From Methanobacteriota archaeon (lineage in GTDB: Archaea > Thermoplasmatota > Poseidoniia > Poseidoniales > Thalassarchaeaceae), in assembly GCA_002686525.1 (NCBI GenBank), contig NZDA01000004.1, forward strand, positions 33,251-38,771: 5,521 nt of DNA. Direction: 5' to 3'. A program made the position numbers and the translations under genes. A model generated the notes under the pieces. The model saw only the letters and a program-made list of their open reading frames with translations. It did no database searches and was not told the DNA's origin. Of the stretch, positions 1-5,521 are shown in pieces; the stretch's first letter is position 1, and the number at the start of each line of letters is the position of its first letter.

Positions 1-3000
1 TTATTCTCAAAGATAGGATTTTCCATTAAATTTGAACTTATTGAAACTGTAAAATCATCTCCATCCGGATCAAAAGATTCTCGAAAATCAAATAATACAG
101 GTAAGTTTGAATAAACATCAATACCTTCAACTGGAGATGTTAAGACAAGAACTGGAGCAGATTCCTCTACAATTATATTTGTATAAAATATAGCATAACC
201 TCCGTCTCCATCATCCACAGAGAGTTTGATTTCATGTTCACCAGCAGGTAATCTTGCTTCAAATTTCCATTCGCTTCCTATAGGTTCAGAAATCTGATTA
301 CTTTCCCACAAAACACTAACTAAATCTTTACTAGAATCAGAATAATGATTACAAATTATCCCGGTACTGTTTTCTAAGTCTGAACATGCAATATCCCAGT
401 CACCTGAACCTGATGCATCGAATGGTATTAGATGACCTGAATCTGTATTGTAACCATCATAAGGGAAAGAAATCAGCGCTATCGGAGGTGAGTTTTCTAC
501 TGAAATAATTAATTCTGAAGAGGTCCACCTACCCGCATGATTTGGAATATCGTCACTAGCGTACATCGTAATAGTGTGTTCTCCTTTAGAGAGTGTCCCT
601 GACCATTCTACGGTTTGATCAGGAGTTAGACCTGAGTATATCAATCCATCAATATCGCTCCAAAACTCGAATCTTATCTCGTCTCCTTCAGGATCGAATG
701 TATCTGTACCATCAAAACTAAGAATGTCTTGTGATCTTTCTCCTGTTCTAAATATTTCAAAAGATGCGATTGGTAATTCATTAAATAATTCCACGTTAAA
801 TGTCCAAGTAACGGGAGAATGTATTCCATCAGTTGCAAAAACAGTCACAGAAAATTGGTTAGGGGCAAAAGGGAAGGTCTTATTGATTTGTCCAGGACAA
901 TTTTGTAGGAATGTTTCATTCTCTTCATAAGATGCTTTTATCCAACAAGTCAAATCATCATTTTCTGGATCGGAAGTTCCTGTTAAATCAATATTGACAG
1001 ATGCTGTTTTTCCGAGGTACAGAGTCCCCCAACCAGAGATATCAGGTGTAGTATCAACAGTTAGCAAAGGAGGATTATTTGTCAATTCAATTGTACGAGT
1101 TTCATAGGCACAATTTGAGGAAGAGTCACAAACTTCTAGAGTGATTTGATTTATTCCATCAGATAAACATTGAATATTATCATTAGCTACTATAATTGAA
1201 TAATTATTATTAGATTCACAAGATTGGGTAATATCTCCATCAATACTACTAGACCAAGTGTATGTAATTAATTCATTATCTAGATCCCATGAGTTACTGG
1301 CATCAAAAATCACTTCTGAGCCGCTTGCAAATACTTCATCATTTAACGGCTCATTCCAAACAATTATCGGTGGCTGATTAGAGATTTCTAAAATACATGT
1401 TACTGAGATATCATTAATCAGTTCGTATGAATTGGAATCATTGTGTATAGAATCATAGTCACAGCCAGTATATACATTATTCACTGTAGACCAATTATTT
1501 ACAGGAGTCCATCTTTTTCCAACGAATGGTCCCAAAACATCAATTCCCTCATAGGGTAAAATAGTCGAATAGTCTGATTCAAATTGATCAAAAGATAAAT
1601 TTACAGTAGAATATGGAATATGATTCAAATATTGATTCAAAACATGTACCTCAACATTCCACATTAAGTCCAGAATGCTGTCACTTGTTGTGAATTCAAT
1701 ATCCTCTATTTCTTCACTAACTACGGATGGAGATATCCATCTGAGATGGCTACTCGATTTTAGTTCGACTTGATTTGCGAAATTATAAGGAGCTAGGCTA
1801 TTTGAAATATTGACCATACTATTTTCCAAACTTACTGTAGCGTAGTATAAATCTAAATTTTCACCTTCTAACTGTGTATGATCTACCAACTCCAAACCCC
1901 ATTTCCCAGAGTTTGTACAATCACTCGAGGCTGTAATCCATGAGTTGTTAATGTAAGATGTCATATCACCTTTAGCTTTCCAATAGAAACCACATACATC
2001 GCTCGCCAAAAATAATGAATTGATTTCTGCATCTACATTATTTAATTTCATGGCCTCTCTATCATCAGAACAATCTCCAGCATCTTCAAAATCACACCTG
2101 CTAGCAATTGAAACATTATCAAGAATAATATTGCCTTGATGAGAAATTCCTGTATTATCAATATCTAAAGAAGGATTTTCTATCGGCATGTAGATAGTTA
2201 GATTTTTCAATTGTAAATCAATACTATCTTTCACCGTTACTCCCCATTTGTCATTAAAGCTGGAGCACATGTAACAAGAGACATTCTTACCACCGCTTAC
2301 TACATCATTGGATTCCTCGAAATAGAAGCCTGAACCAAAACTAGAGGAAAGACTGTTAATTCCATTACCTGAAGTTACGATATACTCTAACTCGACATTA
2401 CTAGAATCTCTAACCGATACTCCATGGCCAGAGTTATTGAAACTTTGAACTGCATTAACATCGGGATGGAATTCTCGAAAATCAACTCCACTAGCACCAT
2501 TATCTGAGACATTCCAATTTGTTCCACGAACTCCACCTTTCCATAATAACACACCAGGTCCTGTAGAATTTCTAACTACTAAATTGTTCAAAGTTGGAGG
2601 TCCAGATGTTCCCCAGTTTGATGAACGCCAAAATAATCCTGCGCGATCATTGAATGGGACTGAAAAACCGGTTTCCCCATTATTTATCATAGTCAGATTA
2701 TTCACAACCATAGAGGAATCTATCATATAAGCCCTAAATCCAACAACTGGATTATTTTCAATTAATGCACCTTCAATTCTTATTCCACTGGTATTGACTT
2801 CCAATGCTGCAATGCCAAGTCCAGGTGTTTTTGCATCAACACCTCCCGTTCCTCTTATCACTAAATTTGTAAATATTGAATTTATTGGAAGATTTGAAAA
2901 TTGACTATGATTATATTGTTCAACCATAACTCCTCTATATTGACTATCTTCAATTACTACATTTGTGAATGTAGGCCTTGTGTTCCATCCTTGAGTAATG

Positions 3001-3785
3001 TGTCTGACATAAATTCCATTATCTGAACGAGATACACTTGAATCTACAATTAATGGTAAAGAATCTTCGACCCATATCCCTGCTGCAATTGATGTTGTTG
3101 CACCACTAATGTTACTCACATGTAAATTACTAATTACTCCCCCAGAATTACCCCAATAATTCAGTCCTCGGGTAACTAAATCATTAATCACAGCTCCGTT
3201 GACAATCGGGCTTGATGATGCCCCAACCGACAATCCAATTCCCTTCCTCCAATTTGTATTAAGAGGAATATCTTGACCACCTCCTTCAATTACTAAATTA
3301 TTTATTCTTGGTGATGCTGAGTCAAAAAGGTCAACGGCTACTAAATCTGCATTCTCAACTCTCAAATTATTTATTGTTGGGTTACTACCATATATCGTTA
3401 TTCCATATTCCGAATTCCTGATTGTCAAGTTATCAATCTTCGAACCCAAGCCATTACTTGAGGAATTAAAGATCAAACCGTCATGATTGCCCATTATTGA
3501 ATTTAAGATGACTGGTGAAGATGAAGTCCCTTCAATTGTAATTCTCCCTGCAATCAAAATATCTTTATCATCTCCTAGATTGATTTCAGTACCCGCTTCA
3601 ACAACAAGTATCTCACCGCTCTCAACAGTGTAACCGTCAACTAAGTTGATAGTACCATTCCAGACAGTTGTTGATTTAGAATTTGAAGCCAGTGAAGTCA
3701 TTGGTGCAAACGCAATAGATGACATTAGAAGTATAGAAACTAGAAAAACTGCACGTTTGAATCCACTATTAGGGTGTGCAGGCAT
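1..3785 (-). CDS. Large secreted surface protein: signal peptide, parallel beta-helix, PKD/Ig-like repeats (3' end beyond window)
   Basis: The minus frame is open from ATG at 3785 to the left edge with no stop, giving 1261 complete codons; the C-terminus lies outside. Residues 1-33 form a signal peptide: Lys10-Arg11, a hydrophobic stretch from about 12 to 29, then AFA (27) or SLA (33) as cleavage candidates. Residues about 40-97 resemble the N-terminal strand-capping segment of beta-helix proteins (WNGT, then alternating V/I strands with EAGTEI). From about 119 to 582 a motif like [IL]-N-N-L-x-[IV] recurs at least ten times (INNLRVEN, INNLVIEG, LNNLVVRN), typical of PbH1-type right-handed beta-helices with a stacked Asn ladder. 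About 690-800 looks like an Ig or carboxypeptidase-regulatory-like domain. PKD/cadherin-like repeats begin near 803, 904, 1002, 1095 and 1207, marked by PP-x-I starts and FDPEGDE or FDPDGDD. More than 15 N-x-S/T sequons and 16 Cys, all after residue 503, fit an extracytoplasmic protein. The role is inferred to be cell-surface adhesion, S-layer-associated or polysaccharide-binding; no catalytic site is recognised. No membrane anchor is visible because the end is missing. Confidence 0.9.
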   Translation of the reverse strand, partial: MPAHPNSGFKRAVFLVSILLMSSIAFAPMTSLASNSKSTTVWNGTINLVDGYTVESGEILVVEAGTEINLGDDKDILIAGRITIEGTSSSPVILNSIMGNHDGLIFNSSSNGLGSKIDNLTIRNSEYGITIYGSNPTINNLRVENADLVAVDLFDSASPRINNLVIEGGGQDIPLNTNWRKGIGLSVGASSSPIVNGAVINDLVTRGLNYWGNSGGVISNLHVSNISGATTSIAAGIWVEDSLPLIVDSSVSRSDNGIYVRHITQGWNTRPTFTNVVIEDSQYRGVMVEQYNHSQFSNLPINSIFTNLVIRGTGGVDAKTPGLGIAALEVNTSGIRIEGALIENNPVVGFRAYMIDSSMVVNNLTMINNGETGFSVPFNDRAGLFWRSSNWGTSGPPTLNNLVVRNSTGPGVLLWKGGVRGTNWNVSDNGASGVDFREFHPDVNAVQSFNNSGHGVSVRDSSNVELEYIVTSGNGINSLSSSFGSGFYFEESNDVVSGGKNVSCYMCSSFNDKWGVTVKDSIDLQLKNLTIYMPIENPSLDIDNTGISHQGNIILDNVSIASRCDFEDAGDCSDDREAMKLNNVDAEINSLFLASDVCGFYWKAKGDMTSYINNSWITASSDCTNSGKWGLELVDHTQLEGENLDLYYATVSLENSMVNISNSLAPYNFANQVELKSSSHLRWISPSVVSEEIEDIEFTTSDSILDLMWNVEVHVLNQYLNHIPYSTVNLSFDQFESDYSTILPYEGIDVLGPFVGKRWTPVNNWSTVNNVYTGCDYDSIHNDSNSYELINDISVTCILEISNQPPIIVWNEPLNDEVFASGSEVIFDASNSWDLDNELITYTWSSSIDGDITQSCESNNNYSIIVANDNIQCLSDGINQITLEVCDSSSNCAYETRTIELTNNPPLLTVDTTPDISGWGTLYLGKTASVNIDLTGTSDPENDDLTCWIKASYEENETFLQNCPGQINKTFPFAPNQFSVTVFATDGIHSPVTWTFNVELFNELPIASFEIFRTGERSQDILSFDGTDTFDPEGDEIRFEFWSDIDGLIYSGLTPDQTVEWSGTLSKGEHTITMYASDDIPNHAGRWTSSELIISVENSPPIALISFPYDGYNTDSGHLIPFDASGSGDWDIACSDLENSTGIICNHYSDSSKDLVSVLWESNQISEPIGSEWKFEARLPAGEHEIKLSVDDGDGGYAIFYTNIIVEESAPVLVLTSPVEGIDVYSNLPVLFDFRESFDPDGDDFTVSISSNLMENPIFEN

Positions 3786-3807
3786 GAACTAACGGCAGTG
3801 CAACAAC

Positions 3808-3815
3808 ATATATTT
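3808..3815 (-). promoter_or_regulatory. TATA-like box for the surface-protein gene
   Basis: On the minus strand this reads AAATATAT, centred about 26 nt upstream of the ATG at 3785. Archaeal TATA boxes usually sit 25-30 nt upstream of the transcription start, so transcription would begin at or near the A of the ATG, giving a leaderless mRNA. No Shine-Dalgarno-like sequence lies just before the ATG (the minus strand reads GCCGTTAGTTC there), which agrees with leaderless initiation. Confidence 0.55.
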
Positions 3816-3828
3816 GTGGTGGACAAAT
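3812..3828. repeat. 17-bp perfect inverted repeat, candidate operator
   Basis: ATTTGT at 3812-3817 and ACAAAT at 3823-3828 are exact reverse complements around the 5-nt spacer GGTGG. The repeat overlaps the upstream edge of the TATA-like box of the surface gene, where a bound repressor would block TBP/TFB. It lies about 73 bp upstream of the preferred RAM start. Six matching base pairs in AT-rich DNA can arise by chance, so the operator role is only a hypothesis. Confidence 0.35.
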
Positions 3829-3857
3829 GGGTCTGAAGATAGAGTATGGTAAACGAG

Positions 3858-3867
3858 TCATAATAAA
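3858..3867 (+). promoter_or_regulatory. Possible TATA-like box for the RAM operon
   Basis: The sequence TCATAATAAA is the best A/T-rich candidate close upstream of the plus-strand operon. A start of transcription about 26 nt downstream of its centre would fall near 3889, leaving a leader of about 12 nt before ATG 3901. It would also be compatible with initiation near ATG 3886, but not with a GTG 3868 start. The match to an archaeal consensus is weak. Confidence 0.3.
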
Positions 3868-3900
3868 GTGCAAGAATACCCGAAGATGTTGGGGAACATT

Positions 3901-4134
3901 ATGAGTACTGCCTTTGTACTGTTCAAATGTCAGCCACAAAGAGAGCTTGAAGTCTATCTTGCATTACTGGAAATTGATAGCGTCAGTGAAACACATGTGG
4001 CTTACGGTGAATATGACCTTGTAGCAAGAATTGATTTTGAAGATGAAAAAGAAATGGCAAAAACTTTGATAGGGAATATGCGCTCAATTCCCGGAGTACA
4101 GAAAACTGAAACTTTGATAGCAGTGGAGGCATAA
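3901..4134 (+). CDS. Stand-alone Lrp/AsnC effector-domain (RAM) protein, copy A
   Basis: The 77-residue product matches the ligand-binding/oligomerisation domain of Lrp/AsnC regulators (AsnC_trans_reg, beta-alpha-beta-beta-alpha-beta) and has no helix-turn-helix. Visible elements in order are strand FVLFKC (5-10), a helix around 14-25, strands around THVAYGEYDLVARIDF (31-46), a helix around 48-62, and the closing IPGVQKTETLIAVE (63-76). GEYDL and the IPGV-x-x-T-x-T-L-I ending are family hallmarks. In the family these domains form dimers and higher oligomers and bind amino acids or related effectors at interfaces. ATG 3901 is chosen because the product then has the usual domain length and aligns without gaps with the 77-residue downstream copy. 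In-frame ATG 3886 or GTG 3868 would add 5 or 11 residues (MQEYPKMLGNI) outside the domain. A weak GGGG lies 6 nt before ATG 3901. The ligand is unknown; partnership with copy B is inferred from the 2-nt gap between genes. Confidence 0.88.
   Translation: MSTAFVLFKCQPQRELEVYLALLEIDSVSETHVAYGEYDLVARIDFEDEKEMAKTLIGNMRSIPGVQKTETLIAVEA
4125..4129 (+). promoter_or_regulatory. Shine-Dalgarno GGAGG that fixes the TTG start of RAM copy B
   Basis: GGAGG lies inside the last codons of copy A, 7 nt before TTG 4137. It is a full-strength Shine-Dalgarno match at ideal spacing, and it supports the TTG as the true start in the absence of any nearby upstream ATG or GTG. It suggests that copy B is translated from a shared message with copy A. 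Confidence 0.75.
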
Positions 4135-4136
4135 AT

Positions 4137-4370
4137 TTGGCTGTTGGATTTATCTTAATTACAACCGAACCCGGTTGTGAAATTAAAGTTAGAGAGGAAG
4201 TAAGTAAAATTAGTTGTGTTAAAGGACAATGGATAGTTTTTGGAAATCATGATCTTTTTGTGAAAGTTGAAGCCGAAAGTGAATCTGAACTGACTCAATG
4301 TATCGTTCAAGAAATTCGTTCAGTAAAGGGTATTCATGAAACAAGGACACTTATTGGTGCTGAAATCTAA
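4137..4370 (+). CDS. Stand-alone Lrp/AsnC effector-domain (RAM) protein, copy B
   Basis: The 77-residue product is a second RAM domain without helix-turn-helix, starting at TTG just 2 nt after the stop of copy A and preceded by GGAGG. It aligns over its full length with copy A without gaps, with about 22 identical positions of 77 by hand count (about 29%), so the pair is an old tandem duplication or two recruited family members. Conserved features are strand GFILITTEPG (4-13), the central GNHDLFVKVE (36-45), and the ending IRSVKGIHETRTLIGAE (60-76). Compared with copy A, the usual G-[EDN]-Y-D turn reads GNHD and the IPGV turn reads VKGI, so its ligand or partner preference may differ. It probably works as an effector sensor or oligomer partner rather than as a DNA-binding regulator. 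Its TAA shares 4 bp with the stop of the convergent gene. Confidence 0.88.
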   Translation: MAVGFILITTEPGCEIKVREEVSKISCVKGQWIVFGNHDLFVKVEAESESELTQCIVQEIRSVKGIHETRTLIGAEI

Positions 4371-5521
4371 ATAGATCTTGTTAATTTTTCTAATAATTCA
4401 TTTGCGGCATTGTTACACTCCGCAGAACGGAAACGATGTATTGCTTCTTGCCAATATGATAAACGATAATTTGGATGAATGATTCCTCTCCAATACCAAC
4501 ACTGTGCACTAATTCGACGATAAGCAGCTAAATCTTCTCTCATTGGCTCCTGGAATAAATCATCATGATATTGAATAAGCCAATCTGGGAAATTTGGTTT
4601 GGTAACTTCTAATGCTGAATGAATAATTCCAATCTTCTTCAACTGATCGGAAGTATCTTGAATGAAAGAATTTACTGATTCTAATGTTAGTTCAAGTAAC
4701 TCAGGAGTATTAGATATTGCTAATTTGGCTCTCAAATCAAGCATTTTTAGGTACTCCTCATTATCTGAAAGAATTATTTCAAGCTCTGTTCTTGATTGTG
4801 ATGCCAAAGTTAAATCGGAGGTTTCTAGTGCTATCGAGTGTTTCAGTAAATTCAGTGTTAATTCCGCTGTGAAACGATCTGTATCAGATAAATTCTGAAA
4901 ATCAATTTGATGAATTTCATTGAGAATCTCTCTTGCTAATGAATTATCGATTTTTCTAGAAATTCTATCATCAAACTTTCTAACAATCATAGAAATCGTA
5001 AATCTGATTTTATCTGCTGCAGACAACTGAGATAGTGCTTCTTCCTCCAATGATAAAGCCGAATCAATATCACCATTTATCCTGCACAATCTAGCCAATC
5101 TCAGTTTTTTTTGTGGACTGTCTTCTATCATCGGCAAATGTTCTTCAGCAATTTCATATTCTGCCCTTTCAAAAGCAATATCCACAGCTTTTATCCTGAA
5201 ATTATCATTATCTTCAAATTTAATTGCTTCTTCTATTAGTAATGCTGCTGTTGCACTATCATCTTCAGATATTATTGATATTTTATCGGATATTTGAGAG
5301 CTATCAAAATCATTAGAATTTATCTTATGGAATGTTTCGAGCCAGAGTGATTTTTCATTATCTATTTTGGACCAAAAACTTGCTGCATTTTTATGCATCT
5401 TTTTTTTCTCAGAATCAGACCATAAAGAACGTCTAACATTTCTAATCAAGTGGTGTGGTTCTGATTTTTCTTGGTACCAACGTAAAATTGCTGAGTCATC
5501 AAGCTCATTAATTCCACTTGA
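4367..5521 (-). CDS. TPR-like helical repeat protein, probable C-terminal part of a STAND-type ATPase/regulator (5' end beyond window)
   Basis: The frame is open from the right edge to TAG at 4369-4367, giving 384 visible residues. A TTG at 5449 could serve as a start, but coding continues upstream without a stop (visible residues 1-24, SSGINELDDSAILRWYQEKS then EPHH), so the gene is cut by the window edge. Visible residues about 12-50 (ILRWYQ, then HHLIRNVRRSLWSDSEKKKM, then HKNAASFW) resemble the junction in STAND/NB-ARC and MalT-like proteins where a winged helix is followed by helical repeats. From about residue 60 to the end the protein is all alpha, with A-x-x-A-x-x-H/L patterns (AEYEIAEEHLPMIEDS, LCRINGDIDSALSLEEEALS) typical of degenerate TPR units, ending in a Trp/Tyr-rich helix pair (CWYWRG, SYWQEAIHRFRSAECNNAA). 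No signal peptide or membrane helix is visible. The NTPase motifs, if present, would be upstream. The function is probably signalling or transcription control by protein interaction. Any other TPR protein remains possible. Confidence 0.8.
   Translation of the reverse strand, partial: SSGINELDDSAILRWYQEKSEPHHLIRNVRRSLWSDSEKKKMHKNAASFWSKIDNEKSLWLETFHKINSNDFDSSQISDKISIISEDDSATAALLIEEAIKFEDNDNFRIKAVDIAFERAEYEIAEEHLPMIEDSPQKKLRLARLCRINGDIDSALSLEEEALSQLSAADKIRFTISMIVRKFDDRISRKIDNSLAREILNEIHQIDFQNLSDTDRFTAELTLNLLKHSIALETSDLTLASQSRTELEIILSDNEEYLKMLDLRAKLAISNTPELLELTLESVNSFIQDTSDQLKKIGIIHSALEVTKPNFPDWLIQYHDDLFQEPMREDLAAYRRISAQCWYWRGIIHPNYRLSYWQEAIHRFRSAECNNAANELLEKLTRSI
4379..4404 (+). terminator. Possible T-rich termination signal of the RAM operon
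   Basis: Just after the stop of copy B the plus strand is T-rich with a run of five T (4385-4389) followed by further A/T-rich sequence. Archaeal RNA polymerase often terminates at T-rich tracts of the non-template strand without a hairpin, and no hairpin is evident here. This stretch lies inside the 3' coding end of the convergent gene, so its composition may simply reflect the codons there. Confidence 0.3.

Larger units (their letters stand above)
3786..3900. promoter_or_regulatory. Divergent intergenic region between the surface-protein gene and the RAM operon
   Basis: These 115 bp separate two divergently oriented starts and should hold both promoters. They contain a TATA-like box for the minus-strand gene, a 17-bp inverted repeat overlapping it, and a weaker A/T-rich box (3858-3867) for the plus-strand operon. 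The last 33 bp could instead be coding if the first RAM gene starts at GTG 3868. The existence of the region is seen directly; its promoter function is inferred from gene orientation. Confidence 0.7.

Noticed and set aside
77..91. A 15-nt stretch (ATTCTCGAAAATCAA) repeated exactly at 2471-2485
   Set aside because: Both copies encode a DFRE-like peptide in the same frame of the same gene but in different domains. It looks like coincidence of codon use, with no longer repeat around it.
724..930. Plus-strand open frame of 68 codons inside the surface gene
   Set aside because: It lies wholly antisense to PKD-coding sequence whose minus-frame translation is clearly real, and its product has no recognisable features.
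3868..3900. Longer start (GTG 3868) for RAM copy A
   Set aside because: The added 11 residues fall outside the RAM domain, no Shine-Dalgarno precedes the GTG, and ATG 3901 gives a gap-free match with copy B. It cannot be fully excluded.
4662..4898. Plus-strand open frame of 78 codons inside the TPR gene
   Set aside because: Its Ser-rich product mirrors the antisense of an alpha-helical coding frame, and no ribosome binding site or family resemblance was seen.
4367..5449. A complete 360-residue gene starting at TTG 5449
   Set aside because: The frame stays open to the window edge, and the upstream residues (including RWYQ and EPHH just before the TTG) continue a plausible winged-helix segment, so the gene is more likely truncated than starting there.
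1..5521. CRISPR array, transposon ends, tRNA or rRNA
   Set aside because: No regularly spaced direct repeats, terminal inverted repeats or RNA cloverleaf patterns were found on reading both strands; nearly all bases are explained by coding sequence.

Overview
The window looks like AT-rich archaeal DNA, most likely from a planktonic marine Thermoplasmatota lineage (Marine Group II/III, Poseidoniales-like). This is an inference from four things. There is a very large, Asn/Ser/Asp-rich secreted protein built from a beta-helix plus PKD/Ig-like modules. There are two stand-alone Lrp/AsnC effector-domain (RAM) proteins. There is a TATA-like box at the spacing expected for a leaderless archaeal transcript. 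One start codon is TTG behind a clear GGAGG. No rRNA, tRNA, transposase, integrase or CRISPR array was seen.

Layout: positions 1-3785 (minus strand) are one uninterrupted reading frame that runs off the left edge. It is the first 1261 residues of a secreted surface protein whose stop codon is outside the window. It has a signal peptide, a right-handed parallel beta-helix with an asparagine ladder, a linker Ig-like domain, then at least five PKD/cadherin-like repeats. A 115-bp divergent intergenic region (3786-3900) separates it from a two-gene plus-strand operon, 3901-4134 and 4137-4370. Each of these genes encodes a 77-residue RAM domain without a DNA-binding domain. The two align end to end without gaps. 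The second gene ends tail-to-tail, with a 4-bp overlap, against a minus-strand gene (4367 to beyond 5521). The visible part of that gene is the end of a winged-helix-like segment followed by an all-alpha TPR-like solenoid, as in STAND-type ATPases or regulators. Its N-terminus is outside the window.

How the genes relate: the RAM pair probably forms homo- or hetero-oligomeric small-molecule (amino-acid-like) sensors. The surface gene and the TPR gene are neighbours on the opposite strand, and nothing in the sequence proves a joint pathway. The most testable regulatory hint is a 17-bp inverted repeat overlapping the TATA-like box of the surface gene, in the region it shares with the RAM operon.
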